DNA of 64,000 nt from Streptomyces sp. NBC_00306 (GCF_036169555.1 NZ_CP108032.1:248001-312000); one strand, 5' to 3'. Positions 39,086 through 48,201 are shown, counted from the stretch's first letter. The notes: generated by a model from the sequence alone, not told the origin. Translations and numbers: made by a program.

Positions 39086-39997
39086 ATGGACTACCGAGCC
39101 GTCCTGGAACAGATCGTTCAGGACATCGCGCCGCAGGTCGGCGGCGGCCGGCCCGCCGAATACATCCCGGTTCTGGCGAGTGTCGACCCGAGCCAGTTCG
39201 GTATGGCCATCGCCGAGGTGGACGGCACCGTCCACGGCATCGGGGACTGGCAGCGGCCCTTCTCCACGCAGTCGATCACCAAGGTCTTCACGCTGGCGCT
39301 GGCGCTCGCTCAGGGAGGGGACGGTCTCTGGGCGCGCGTCGGCCGCGAGCCCTCGGGCAACGCGTTCAACTCTCTGGTCCAGCTGGAGTACGAGAACGGC
39401 ATCCCGCGTAATCCGTTCATCAACGCCGGCGCCCTCGTGGTCACCGACCAGTTGCTGACGCTGAACGGGGACGCCGGCAACGAACTCCTCGAGTTCCTGC
39501 GGCAGGAGAGCGGCAATCCGGAACTGGGGTTCGACGCACAGGTCGCCCGGTCCGAGTCGGAATTCGGCGACCGCAATGCCGCACTGGCCCACTTCATGGC
39601 CAGCTACGGCAATATCGCCAACCCCGTCCCCACCCTCCTCGAACACTACTTCCGGCAGTGCTCGATCGAGATGAGCTGCGGCGATCTGGCGCTCGCCTGC
39701 CGTTTCCTCGCCCGGCACGGCCTGCGCGCCGACAACACCCGGCTGCTCACCCGCAGCGGGGCCAAGCAGATCAACGCGGTGATGCTCACGTGCGGTACCT
39801 ACGACGCCGCCGGCGAGTTCGCGTACCGGGTGGGGCTGCCGGGCAAGAGCGGAGTCGGCGGCGGGATCGTCGCCGTCGTACCGGGGCACTGCACCATCTG
39901 TGTGTGGAGCCCCGGCCTGGACGCGCGCGGCAACTCGGTCGCGGGCGTCGCGGCGCTGGACCGCTTCACGACCCTGACCGGGCTCTCGGTCTTCTGA
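39086..39997 (+). CDS. glsA: Glutaminase
   Basis: 303 residues, standard length of serine-dependent beta-lactamase-like glutaminases that hydrolyse L-glutamine to glutamate and ammonia. The SxxK nucleophile is in FSTQSITKVF; EPSGNAFNSLVQLE, GIPRNPFINAGA, ESEFGDRNAALA, YFRQCSIEM and SGVGGGIVAVVPG are family blocks. The start is the ATG at 39086. A single gene, convergent with the MerR operon. Confidence 0.97.
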   Translation: MDYRAVLEQIVQDIAPQVGGGRPAEYIPVLASVDPSQFGMAIAEVDGTVHGIGDWQRPFSTQSITKVFTLALALAQGGDGLWARVGREPSGNAFNSLVQLEYENGIPRNPFINAGALVVTDQLLTLNGDAGNELLEFLRQESGNPELGFDAQVARSESEFGDRNAALAHFMASYGNIANPVPTLLEHYFRQCSIEMSCGDLALACRFLARHGLRADNTRLLTRSGAKQINAVMLTCGTYDAAGEFAYRVGLPGKSGVGGGIVAVVPGHCTICVWSPGLDARGNSVAGVAALDRFTTLTGLSVF

Positions 39998-40014
39998 CCC
40001 GCGGGCCCCTACCG

Positions 40015-41019
40015 CTACGGGGCGCTGCGCAGCGTGAGCAGGTAGGTCGCGGTGAGTGCCACGGCACGGTCCTCGTCGCGGGACAGATCGACGAGGGCAT
40101 CTGACGTCGTGGTCCCCGGGACGTCCGCGAGCGCTTGCGTCAGCCGTCGGCGAGCGGCCGGTTCCAGGGCCCCTGGGGCGAGACGGCCGACGAGCCTGGA
40201 GGCGATCTGCTCCGCCGACGCAGGACGACTCGCCAACGCACCGAGTGCATCGGCGGCTTCGACGTCATGTACCCCCGCGATGATCATGTCGATGAGTGTC
40301 GGGACGGCCTCGGCCACCCCTCGTGCTCCGAGCGCCAGAGCGGCATACCTGCGGACCACGACGTCGGAGTTCGTGAGGGCGTCCCGCAGAAGCGCGCTCG
40401 CGTCCTCGTCCGGAAACTCGGCGATGGACTGCACGGCACGCTTTCGTACATCGGCGACCGGTGAATCCAGTCCCTCCGCCAGCAGGGCCACAACGCTGTC
40501 CCCCGATTGCGCCAGAGCCCATCGAAGGGCTCCGGCGACGTGCGGATCCGTCTCGCTCAACACCGCATCGACCAGCGCCTCCACCGGAACGGAAACCTCG
40601 TCCACCGAGGACAGGGCCGCGCGCTGACGCTTCCCCGCGCTTTCCGACCCCAGGGCCTGGAGCAGCGCGACGATCTGCAGGACGTCCTCCCATTCGGCGG
40701 GTTCCGCGGCACCGATCCGACGCAGTCGCGTGAGCAAAGCCGTCTCGCCGGCGATGCGTTCGCGCGTCTGGCGGATGAGGTCGTCGACGAGCTCCGTGGG
40801 CCGGAAGCCGGGATCGTCCAGTGCGCTGCGGACTTCGCGCAGCGACAGACCCAACGACCGCAGGCTCTCGATGTGGAAGATCCGCCGGATGTCCTCACCG
40901 GAGTACTCCCGGTAGCCGGCCTCGGTGCGCTGCGTGGGCCGCACCAGACCGAGAGAGTCGTAATGCCTGAGCATGCGGGCGCTGACCCCGGACCGTCGTG
41001 CCACATCACCGATCAACAC
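40015..41019 (-). CDS. MerR-family regulator fused to HEAT repeats
   Basis: 334 residues. Residues 1-70 are a MerR helix-turn-helix (MLIGDVARRSGVSARMLRHYDSLGLVRP, GYREYSGEDIRRIFHIESLRSLGLSLREV) followed by a dimerisation helix. From about 140 the protein consists of HEAT-like repeats (VRKRAVQSIAEFPDEDASALLRDAL, VRRYAALALGARGVAEAVPTLIDMI). The fusion suggests protein-protein sensing rather than metal binding; no Cys cluster is seen. It starts at a GTG seven bases after the stop of the upstream HEAT gene, so the two are coupled. Confidence 0.9.
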   Translation of the reverse strand: MLIGDVARRSGVSARMLRHYDSLGLVRPTQRTEAGYREYSGEDIRRIFHIESLRSLGLSLREVRSALDDPGFRPTELVDDLIRQTRERIAGETALLTRLRRIGAAEPAEWEDVLQIVALLQALGSESAGKRQRAALSSVDEVSVPVEALVDAVLSETDPHVAGALRWALAQSGDSVVALLAEGLDSPVADVRKRAVQSIAEFPDEDASALLRDALTNSDVVVRRYAALALGARGVAEAVPTLIDMIIAGVHDVEAADALGALASRPASAEQIASRLVGRLAPGALEPAARRRLTQALADVPGTTTSDALVDLSRDEDRAVALTATYLLTLRSAP

Positions 41020-41025
41020 TGCCTG

Positions 41026-41694
41026 TCACCCGTCCTGGCTGTTCGTTCCCAGAGCTACGATGCGCTTCGCCTCCTCGATCGCGAACTCGAATCCGGCATC
41101 CGGGTCGCGCAACAGCCGTTCCGTGGCGATCGCGTGCTGACGCACGTGGGGGTCGACGTCCATCATCGCTGTGCGCAGGGCCGCCTCGGCCGTCTCACCG
41201 AGCACGATCATCGCCCGGCTGAGGCTCAACTGCGTCTCCCGCGCACCCCGCCCGAACTGGGTGGCCAGCACCTCGGCCAGCTGCGGTCCCTCACCTTCGG
41301 GGACGAGTGCGACCGCTGCCCGCCACGCACTGCGCGCAACCTCGTCGTCGGCGTCGGTCAGCAGCGCCCGTGTGATCGCAGAGTAGGCCCGCCGGTCCCC
41401 GACCTTGGACAACGTGTGCAATGCCTGGCTGCGCGCCTGCGCACGCTCCGAGCCGAGAGCGTCGATGAGCTTCGGGACCGTCGTCGACGACGGGTGGCGG
41501 GTCAGCGCCCACGTGAGCATTTCACGCACAGAGAAGTCGGGCTCGACCGCGCACCGTGCGATGAGTACGTCGATGAACTCGTCGTCCGGGCTCGTGCCGA
41601 CCGCCAGTGCTGCCCGCAGCCGTACCGACGAGCTGCTGTTCTCCAGCGCCCGGAGCCCTCGCGTCGTGTTCGTGTCCTGTTGCGGTATGGCCAC
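41026..41694 (-). CDS. HEAT-repeat protein
   Basis: 222 residues of HEAT/armadillo-like repeats (LRALENSSSSVRLRAALAVGTSPDDEFIDVL, VPKLIDALGSERAQARSQALHTLSKVGD, DEVARSAWRAAVAL). It is related to the C-terminal half of the MerR protein encoded next. GTG codons exist at 41703 and 41694; AGGAGG eight bases before 41694 decides for the latter. First gene of a two-gene operon behind a MerR-type promoter. It could be the partner that sequesters or loads the regulator. Confidence 0.85.
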   Translation of the reverse strand: MAIPQQDTNTTRGLRALENSSSSVRLRAALAVGTSPDDEFIDVLIARCAVEPDFSVREMLTWALTRHPSSTTVPKLIDALGSERAQARSQALHTLSKVGDRRAYSAITRALLTDADDEVARSAWRAAVALVPEGEGPQLAEVLATQFGRGARETQLSLSRAMIVLGETAEAALRTAMMDVDPHVRQHAIATERLLRDPDAGFEFAIEEAKRIVALGTNSQDG

Positions 41695-41713
41695 CGGAAC
41701 CACCTCCTGGGCC

Positions 41714-41748
41714 CCAGTGAAGACCTTGTCATCGTGACAAGGTCAAGC
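41714..41748 (-). promoter_or_regulatory. MerR-type promoter with perfect 9-3-9 palindrome
   Basis: On the minus strand TTGACC and TTCACT are separated by 19 bp. The palindrome ACCTTGTCA-CGA-TGACAAGGT (41723-41743) fills the spacer. An over-long spacer holding a dyad is the hallmark of MerR-activated promoters. It precedes the HEAT/MerR operon. Confidence 0.8.
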
Positions 41749-41976
41749 ACGGCGAGGGCATGGTGCGGGCGTCCGGTGCGTCGCCGTCCGGGGCAGCGTG
41801 CGGTTGTCGGAGCTGTCGTTTCGGGGCGGTCGGAGCTCCAGCGGTCGGATCACTTCGTTGCCGACCCGTCCATGCCGCTCGTCCGTTCCCCAGACGTCCG
41901 AGGCGGCCGATCGCGTCGGCAATCGGCCGCCCCTCTGCGGGGCCGCGCACGGTGATCGGCCCCGGCCGACCAGCCC

Positions 41977-42696
41977 TCAGGTGATGGCCTGCGCCGCCTC
42001 GTTGATCAGGCGCGCGACGTCCACCGGGCGCGAGACGCTCACCGCATGGGAGGCAGCCACGGAGACCGAGGTCGCGTCGGCGCGCTCGGCCATGAAGGTC
42101 TGCGTCTGCGGCGGGATGTTCAGGTCCTCCGTGGCCACGAGAACCCAGGACGGTATCTCCTTCCATGCCGCGGCGAAGGCGGGTTCGGCCAGCGCTGCGT
42201 TGGTCACGGGACGCTGGGTGGCGGCCATGATCGCAGCGGTCTCCTTGGGAAGGTCGGCGGCGAACTGGTGGGGAAACCTGCTCTCGTCGATGTAGAGGTC
42301 CACGGTCCGGCTGTCGTCGGGAAGCGTGATCGGCACCGGCCGGAGCGCCTCACCCAGGGTGCTGCCGGGGAACATGCCCGCGATGTCGAGGGCGCTCTCG
42401 CCCTTCTCGGGCATGAACGCCGCGACGAACACGAGCGCCTTGACGTTGTCGAGGCCGTCCGCGGCATTGCTGATGACGGCGCCACCGTAGGAGTGGCCGA
42501 CTAGGACGACGGGGCCTTCGATGGAGGCGACGAGCTGCCTGACGTACTCGGCGTCGCCGGTCAGTCCGCGCAGGGGGTTGGCGGCGGCCACCACCGAGTA
42601 GTCGTGCGACTGGAGCCTCTCCACGACGCCGTTCCAGCTGGAGGAGTCTGCGAACGCTCCGTGCACGAGGACGACAGTCGGCGTCTGTTCATTCAT
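41977..42696 (-). CDS. Alpha/beta hydrolase
   Basis: 239 residues. VVLVHGAFADSSSWNGVVERL opens the fold; GHSYGGAVI carries the nucleophile Ser, VATEDLNIPPQTQ the acid region and ASHAVSVSRP the catalytic His. It resembles the EstC/salicylate-esterase-like family often annotated as carboxylesterase. No signal peptide is seen. The ATG is at 42696. An ECF41-type promoter (42872-42898, minus) lies about 175 bp upstream, so it is predicted to belong to the SigJ regulon together with the divergent phosphatase gene. Confidence 0.92.
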   Translation of the reverse strand: MNEQTPTVVLVHGAFADSSSWNGVVERLQSHDYSVVAAANPLRGLTGDAEYVRQLVASIEGPVVLVGHSYGGAVISNAADGLDNVKALVFVAAFMPEKGESALDIAGMFPGSTLGEALRPVPITLPDDSRTVDLYIDESRFPHQFAADLPKETAAIMAATQRPVTNAALAEPAFAAAWKEIPSWVLVATEDLNIPPQTQTFMAERADATSVSVAASHAVSVSRPVDVARLINEAAQAIT

Positions 42697-42871
42697 GGTT
42701 GATCCTTTTCCTTGGGTGCATGAGTACGCGCCCTGTTCGGGCGCACCGATGGATTCCCGCGGAACTCCGTGTCGCTTCTGAGGTCTCGCGACGAGAAGCG
42801 ACAGGAATACTCCCGGCGGCGTACTCCTGCGGACTGCGGTGGTTCGGCACAAAAGGCCGATTCATCCTTAC

Positions 42872-42898
42872 GACCGAGCCGGCTGCCGGGGTGTGACA
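42872..42898 (-). promoter_or_regulatory. ECF41-type promoter for the alpha/beta hydrolase gene
   Basis: TGTCACA, 16 bp, GGTC on the minus strand. It has the same length and composition as five other sites in the window. Confidence 0.75.
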
Positions 42899-43008
42899 CG
42901 ACGGGGCCCTTGTGGGCGGCGTCGCCGGGCTCCGGCAGCAGAACTCCGGCGGCGGACAGCTGCTCGTCCTCGGGAAATGGCCGCGTCGTCCTGCCGGTCA
43001 GGAAGCGG

Positions 43009-43035
43009 TGTCACAGGTCAGAGCGGCGTCCGGTC
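43009..43035 (+). promoter_or_regulatory. ECF41-type promoter for the SpoIIE-domain gene
   Basis: TGTCACA, 16 bp, GGTC, about 190 bp before the ATG at 43226. Confidence 0.75.
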
Positions 43036-43225
43036 ATGTGGCATGACGCTGCGCAGAGCAGCAGCCCGACTGCCGCGGCTGCGTTGCGTCGGGTTCGAGA
43101 ACATCAGCGATGAGGGTTCGCACCGGTCGTCCACCCCCACGGTGGTTCCTGGTGGCCGAGGCCGTCTGCGCGTGGCCTCTCGGCACCCGTACGGTCTCCC
43201 CCATCTTTGTAAGGACAACAGCTCC

Positions 43226-45673
43226 ATGACCATGACTGACGAGGTGACATACGGTCGCCCAGAGCCGAAGGCGCGCGAGACCTCCGAGTCGGCGATCGCG
43301 ATGGTCGACGAGCGGGGGACGGTGGTCGCGTGGACGCAGGTCGCCGAGCGGCTTCTCGGGTACGCCGCCAGGGACGTGGTGGGTGGATCTGCCGCACTCG
43401 TCGTGCCGGGCTCCGAGGAGGCGCCGACGACATCGGCGTTCGTCGAGCAGTGCCGGGCCCGGAACGGCTGGCCGGGCACCACGGCGGTACGTCACCGAAA
43501 CGGCCACACGCTCGACATCAACCTGCGGTTCTCGCAGGTGAGCGGGTACAGCGGAGCAGTCCGGTGGCTCCTGTCCGTGAGCGACGCCGGCCCGCTCGCG
43601 GGCCGAGAGGTGAACGGATCCGCACGGGAGTCGCTTCTCGTCCGCGCTCCGATCGGCATCTCCGTTCGTGACATGGAGCTGCGCTGCACCTGGGTGAACG
43701 ACACGGTGGAAAGCCACGACGGCGTTTCCCGTGACCGACGGCTCGGGCGTCGCTTCGTGGACGCGCTGCCCGGTGCCAAGTCCGAAGCGGTCGAGGCCGT
43801 GATGCGGCAGGTGATCGAGAGTGGCACCACCAGGGTCCACGAGTACCGGACGTGGCTGGCGTCGGGTCCGGCTCAGGACCACACCTTCGCCGCTTCGTTC
43901 TTCTGTCTCCAGGGCGCGGACGGCCAAGCGCTCGGGGTGTGCACCATCACCGTCGATGTCACCGAGGCCCGGCGGGTGCGCGAGCGCCTCGCCGTTCTGG
44001 GCCAGGCCGGTACGCGCCTCGGCGGAACACTGGACGTGATGGAGACCAGTCAGGAACTGGCGGACCTGGCCGTGACGCTGTTTGCCGACTACGCCTCCGT
44101 CGACCTGGATCAGTCGGTCCCCTTCGGTGAAGGGCCCTCGATCAGCATCGGCCCGATGAGCGAGCGCCTTCCCGCCTTCCGACGTGCCGGTATGGCGTCG
44201 ATCCATCTGGGGGTCCCCGAATCCGCTTGGGAGCGCGGTGAGCCGGTCCCCGTTCCGTCCGTCTCACCCATCGCCGACGTCCTGCTCACCGGCACCTCCC
44301 ACCTGGAGCCGATCGTGGACACCGCTCCGGGTACCTGGATCGACAAGGACCCGGTACGGGCGCGGAAGATCCAAGAGAGCGGCATGCACTCCCTGATGGT
44401 CGTCCCCATCCGCACGCGGCGTGCCCTGCTGGGCGTGGCGTTGTTCGTCCGCACCGGAAACCCGGCGCCGTTCCAGGAGGTCGACCTCCTCCTGGCCGAA
44501 GAACTCGTCGGCCGCGCCGCGATGGCGTTGGACAACGCGCGCCAGTACGCACGTGAACACTCCGTGGCGCTCGCCCTCCAACGCCATCTGCTCCCGCACC
44601 GCCTGAGGGGTGGTCTGGCGGTCGAGGCGGCCTCGCGCTACCTGCCCGCCGATATGGACCACGGCGTCGGAGGCGACTGGTTCGACGTGATCCCGCTGTC
44701 CGGCGCCAGGGTGGCCCTCGTCGTCGGCGATGTGGTGGGGCACGGCATCAACGCCGCCGCGACCATGGGCAGGCTCCGCACGGCCGTCCACACGCTCGCG
44801 GACATGGACCTTCCCCCCGAAGAACTACTGGCCCACCTCGACGACACGGTCCAACGGCTGGCGGAGGAGGACGCGGACGCCTTGGACCAGACCCCCACGG
44901 TCGTGGGCGCCACCTGCGTCTATGCCATCTACGACCCGGTCACCCGGACGTGCACCATGGCAGGGGCCGGGCACCCTCCCCCCGCGATCGTCGACCCGCA
45001 GGGCCGCGTCACCTTCCCCGAGCTTCCGACCGGAACCCCACTCGGCATCGGACTCGGTGGCCCTTTCGAGGCCGTGGAGTTCGAACTGCCCGAGGGCAGC
45101 CTCATCGCCCTGTACTCCGACGGCCTGATCGAGACCCGTGACGACGACATCGACGTGGGGATGCAGCGCCTGGCCGCCGCCCTGGCCCAACCCGAACGGT
45201 CCCTCGAAGACCTCTGCACCGGAGCGATGGACACCCTCCCGGATCAGGGACCGCGCGACGACGCCACCTTGCTCGTCGTACGGACCCGCTCACTCGGTCC
45301 GTCCCGCGTCGCCTCCTGGACGCTGCCGAACGACCGGACCGCTGCCGGCGCCGCCCGGCACCTGGCGGCCGGTCAGCTGACCGCCTGGGGTCTGGAGAAT
45401 CTCGTGGACTCCACGAAGGTCATCGTCAGTGAACTGGTCACCAACGCCGTCCGCCACAGCGGCGGTCCGATTCACGTGCGCCTGATCCGGCACCAGGTCC
45501 TGACCTGCGAAGTGTCCGACACCGATCTCTGCTCCCCACGTCTGCGTCGCGCACGCACGGGCGACGAGAACGGGCGCGGCCTCAGCCTGGTCGCGCACCT
45601 GTCCCGCAGATGGGGCTGCCGCTCGATACCGAACGGCAAGGCTGTCTGGGCGGAAGAAGACCTGGTTGGCTGA
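43226..45673 (+). CDS. PAS-PAS-GAF-SpoIIE phosphatase with C-terminal anti-sigma kinase domain
   Basis: 815 residues. Two PAS-like domains (about 20-115 and 130-250; VDERGTVVAWTQVAERLLGY, IGISVRDMELRCTWVND), a GAF domain (about 255-440), a PP2C/SpoIIE phosphatase (VGGDWFDVIPL, VGDVVGHGINAAATMGRLR, LYSDGLIETR, RDDATLLVVR) and a HATPase_c domain (STKVIVSELVTNAVRHSGG, DENGRGLSLVAHLSRRWG). Such proteins dephosphorylate anti-anti-sigma factors and can bind sigma factors through the kinase domain. There is no membrane segment. Its promoter matches the ECF41 sites, linking partner-switching control to SigJ. Confidence 0.95.
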   Translation: MTMTDEVTYGRPEPKARETSESAIAMVDERGTVVAWTQVAERLLGYAARDVVGGSAALVVPGSEEAPTTSAFVEQCRARNGWPGTTAVRHRNGHTLDINLRFSQVSGYSGAVRWLLSVSDAGPLAGREVNGSARESLLVRAPIGISVRDMELRCTWVNDTVESHDGVSRDRRLGRRFVDALPGAKSEAVEAVMRQVIESGTTRVHEYRTWLASGPAQDHTFAASFFCLQGADGQALGVCTITVDVTEARRVRERLAVLGQAGTRLGGTLDVMETSQELADLAVTLFADYASVDLDQSVPFGEGPSISIGPMSERLPAFRRAGMASIHLGVPESAWERGEPVPVPSVSPIADVLLTGTSHLEPIVDTAPGTWIDKDPVRARKIQESGMHSLMVVPIRTRRALLGVALFVRTGNPAPFQEVDLLLAEELVGRAAMALDNARQYAREHSVALALQRHLLPHRLRGGLAVEAASRYLPADMDHGVGGDWFDVIPLSGARVALVVGDVVGHGINAAATMGRLRTAVHTLADMDLPPEELLAHLDDTVQRLAEEDADALDQTPTVVGATCVYAIYDPVTRTCTMAGAGHPPPAIVDPQGRVTFPELPTGTPLGIGLGGPFEAVEFELPEGSLIALYSDGLIETRDDDIDVGMQRLAAALAQPERSLEDLCTGAMDTLPDQGPRDDATLLVVRTRSLGPSRVASWTLPNDRTAAGAARHLAAGQLTAWGLENLVDSTKVIVSELVTNAVRHSGGPIHVRLIRHQVLTCEVSDTDLCSPRLRRARTGDENGRGLSLVAHLSRRWGCRSIPNGKAVWAEEDLVG

Positions 45674-45780
45674 ATGTGTACGCCTGTCCGAGGGCACGGT
45701 CCCATCGCCGGCGCGGCCCGCTCGAGGCCCGGTCGGCACGCGTGGGACCACGGGATTTCCGGGTTCATTTCACCCAATAC

Positions 45781-45796
45781 CGTTTCAAATGAAACG
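45781..45796 (+). promoter_or_regulatory. Palindromic operator before the MarR gene
   Basis: CGTTTCA-AA-TGAAACG is a perfect inverted repeat ending 19 bp before the ATG. Autorepression by the MarR protein is likely. Confidence 0.6.
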
Positions 45797-45815
45797 ATTC
45801 TGCTAGGATGCCCTC

Positions 45816-46301
45816 ATGACCGCCGACGTCCCTCACGAAACCACCGCCTCGCGCGCAACCGACCGCCCCGGGGACGCCTCACCCTTCGCCCTCGGCCTGC
45901 TGCTGCGCCGCGCGCACTGGCGCGCGGCGGCGGTCATGGCGGAGGCCCTCCGTCCGCTCGGTATCGAGCTGCGCCACTTCGCGGTACTGATCGTGCTGGT
46001 GGACCGCGGGGCCACGGTGCAGCGGGATCTGGCGGAGGCGACGGGGACGGACAAGGCGGGCATCATGCGAGTCGTGGACGATCTGGAGCGCAGGGGCCTG
46101 GCCGTGCGCAAGGCCGTTCCCGGCGACCGGCGGGCGCGGGCGGTGGAGATCACACCTCAGGGCATCGAGCTTTTCGACGCGGCCCATGAGGCGGCGACGC
46201 CGTTGACCGAGCGTCTGGTCGCCGACCTGGGGCCCGGCGAGCCCGAGCAGCTGACGGAACTGCTGACCCGTTTCGCCCATCCCGCCGACAGGGAGGCGTG
46301 A
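45816..46301 (+). CDS. MarR-family transcriptional regulator
   Basis: 161 residues. The winged helix reads IELRHFAVLIVLVDRGATVQRDLAEATGTDKAGIMRVVDDLERRGLAVRKAVPGDRRARAVEITPQGIELF, with the MarR wing DRRARAVEIT. The N-terminus (FALGLLLRRAHWRAAAVMAEAL) and C-terminus form the dimer interface. The ATG at 45816 is preceded by a palindrome. It is convergent with the azoreductase gene, whose own promoter has a different palindrome, so that pair may have another regulator. Confidence 0.93.
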   Translation: MTADVPHETTASRATDRPGDASPFALGLLLRRAHWRAAAVMAEALRPLGIELRHFAVLIVLVDRGATVQRDLAEATGTDKAGIMRVVDDLERRGLAVRKAVPGDRRARAVEITPQGIELFDAAHEAATPLTERLVADLGPGEPEQLTELLTRFAHPADREA

Positions 46302-46333
46302 GCACGCGCGCTCACGCGAACATGGCGTCGCCG

Positions 46334-46372
46334 GCGCCGTGTGACGCCCTGAGGCGGAACGTCACACGGCGC
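46334..46372. terminator. Bidirectional hairpin terminator
   Basis: GCGCCGTGTGACG at 46334-46346 pairs perfectly with 46360-46372. It lies between the convergent MarR and azoreductase genes. Confidence 0.8.
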
Positions 46373-46385
46373 CCACCGCCCGGGC

Positions 46386-47036
46386 TCACCCGGCGAGGCG
46401 CTCAGCGAGCTCCTTGGCCCTGGTGGTCGCGTCCGCGAAGGCGCGCTCGCGAGAGGCCCGGTAGAGGGGGATCAGTTCCGACATGGCCGGGTTCCGGGGA
46501 GCCATGGTGAGTTCCGCGACGATGAATTCCGGCTCCAGGCCGAGGCTTTCCCTGAGGAGCACCCCCAGGTAGTTCTGGACGAACTCGCAGCCCTCGCGGG
46601 GGGTGCCCGGCGCATAGGAGCCGCCCCGGCTGGCGACCACGGTGACCGGGGTGCCCTGGGCGGAGGGGTTCTCGCCCGCGGTGCGGCCGGGCAGGATCAC
46701 GTTGTCCAGCCACGCCTTGAGGGTCGACGGGATCGAGAAGTTGTACATCGGGGCGCCGATCAGGACGGCGTCCGCCTGCTCCAGCTCCTCGATGAGCTTC
46801 ACGCGCGCGGCGAACGCGGCGGACTGCTCCGGGGTGCGGTCGGACGGGGCGGTGAAGCCGGCGGTGTGGGCGTCGGCCGTGATGTGCGGCACGGGGTCGG
46901 CGGCGACGTCACGGTAGATCACCGTGCCCTGCGGGTGCTGCTCCCGCCATGCCGTACGGAAGGCGTCCGCGACGGCACGGGACGCGGACGCCTTGCCGGG
47001 GAGCACGGACGAATCGATGTGCAGCAGCGTGGCCAT
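46386..47036 (-). CDS. azoR: FMN-dependent NADH-azoreductase
   Basis: 216 residues with a flavodoxin-like fold: MATLLHIDSSVLPGKASASRAVADAF for FMN phosphate, GAPMYNFSIPSTLKAWLDNVI and ASRGGSYAPGTPREG for the isoalloxazine ring. Such enzymes reduce azo dyes and quinones with two electrons, protecting from quinone stress. The ATG is at 47036. It shares a divergent promoter with a nitroreductase gene across a perfect 13-4-13 palindrome. Confidence 0.95.
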   Translation of the reverse strand: MATLLHIDSSVLPGKASASRAVADAFRTAWREQHPQGTVIYRDVAADPVPHITADAHTAGFTAPSDRTPEQSAAFAARVKLIEELEQADAVLIGAPMYNFSIPSTLKAWLDNVILPGRTAGENPSAQGTPVTVVASRGGSYAPGTPREGCEFVQNYLGVLLRESLGLEPEFIVAELTMAPRNPAMSELIPLYRASRERAFADATTRAKELAERLAG

Positions 47037-47106
47037 GGGCTTCCTCCAAAGAGCGGCCCCGGGGCGGTGAACCAGGGGCTTGAACAGGCATCGAGAGTGG
47101 TTGCAC

Positions 47107-47136
47107 TCGCGATGGTATCGAATGATACCATCGCGA
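47107..47136. promoter_or_regulatory. Perfect 13-4-13 palindrome between azoreductase and nitroreductase genes
   Basis: TCGCGATGGTATC-GAAT-GATACCATCGCGA, about 70 bp from the azoreductase start and 45 bp from the nitroreductase start. It probably binds one dimeric repressor controlling both genes; HxlR/MarR-type quinone or nitro-compound sensors use similar sites. Confidence 0.75.
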
Positions 47137-47181
47137 CTGCAACGAAGCCGGAGACGTTGAACAGATCGGAGGCGGCCGGGT

Positions 47182-48063
47182 TTGGACGTCTATGAAGCGG
47201 TGACGAGCCGACGCGCGGTACGTGCATTCACCGACCGGCAGGTCCCGAGAGAGGTGCTCGAACGCGTGCTGACGGCCGCGGCATGGGCGCCGTCCGCATC
47301 GAACATCCAGCCGTGGCGCGCCTACGTCCTGACCGGCGAGCCGCTGTCCGAGCTGAAGGACCTCGTGGACGAGCGCGTGAAGGGGGGCGACCCCTGGGAC
47401 GAGCCGGAGTACGAGCAGTACCCGCCGACCCTGAAGTCCCCGTACAGCGAACGCCGATCCGCGTTCGGCGAGCAGCGCTACGGCGCACTCGGCGTCCAGC
47501 GCGAGGACCTGGAGACGCGTCAGCGGGCCGCTTCGGCGAACTGGGAGTGTTTCGGCGCGCCTGCCGCCCTCTTCTGCTACATCGATCGCAGCCTCGGCCG
47601 CCCCCAGTGGTCCGACGTCGGTATGTATCTCCAGACCGTCATGGTGCTGCTCCGCGCCGAAGGACTGCACAGTTGTGCGCAGATGGCATGGGCGAAGTAC
47701 CACGCGACCGTCGCGAAGGTCATCTCACCCCCGGACGACCTGATGCTCTTCTGCGGCATGTCGATCGGATTCGAAGACGCGGCTGTCGACCACCCCCGTA
47801 CGGGCAGGGCGCCACTCGGCGAGACGGTGACGTTCGTCGACGCCATGGACGCCAGAGGGCCCGTTCACACCCCCGCGAGGACGACGGCGCCCCGCACGGG
47901 CCCGGTGGCTCGCGGCCCGGCGATCGACATCACGGATCCCGCGACGCCGCACCCGCCCCGCGGCCGACCGTTGCCGCGCCTTGCCGCAAGGCTCAAGGGC
48001 GGCTTCACCCAGCGCATGGACCGGCTGGTGTCACAGATCGGGTTGCCGCCCGGACCTGGTTGA
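47182..48063 (+). CDS. Nitroreductase family flavoprotein
   Basis: 293 residues starting at a TTG at 47182 with GGAGG upstream. VTSRRAVRAFTDRQVPREVLERVLTAAAWAPSASNIQPWRAYVLTG is the FMN-binding N-terminus of nitroreductases; FCGMSIGFED and the ETVTF C-terminal arm follow. About 65 extra Pro/Arg-rich residues extend the usual length. It likely reduces nitro or quinone compounds with NAD(P)H and is co-regulated with the azoreductase. A near match to the ECF41 promoter overlaps its 3' end (48029-48055). Confidence 0.92.
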   Translation: MDVYEAVTSRRAVRAFTDRQVPREVLERVLTAAAWAPSASNIQPWRAYVLTGEPLSELKDLVDERVKGGDPWDEPEYEQYPPTLKSPYSERRSAFGEQRYGALGVQREDLETRQRAASANWECFGAPAALFCYIDRSLGRPQWSDVGMYLQTVMVLLRAEGLHSCAQMAWAKYHATVAKVISPPDDLMLFCGMSIGFEDAAVDHPRTGRAPLGETVTFVDAMDARGPVHTPARTTAPRTGPVARGPAIDITDPATPHPPRGRPLPRLAARLKGGFTQRMDRLVSQIGLPPGPG

Positions 48064-48201
48064 GAGACCACATCCGATTCCGCGGTGGTGAGAAAGTTGA
48101 TCATGAAGATTGCTGGTGGCCGGAAGCCGGCCTCATGGGGTCGCTCGGGCTCCGGCGGGGGCGACTCGACGCGTGGTCGTGGCCGCGAGAGGCGTCGAAC
48201 C

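Larger units (their letters stand above)
42697..43225. other. 529-bp divergent spacer with two ECF41-type promoters
   Basis: It contains minus-strand (42872-42898) and plus-strand (43009-43035) copies of TGTCACA-N16-GGTC, giving leaders of about 165-190 nt on each side. No gene is seen. Confidence 0.65.

Noticed and set aside
48029..48055. TGTCACA-N16-GGAC as a seventh ECF41 promoter
   Set aside because: One mismatch in the short -10 element and location inside the nitroreductase coding region; kept only as a near match in the regulon finding.
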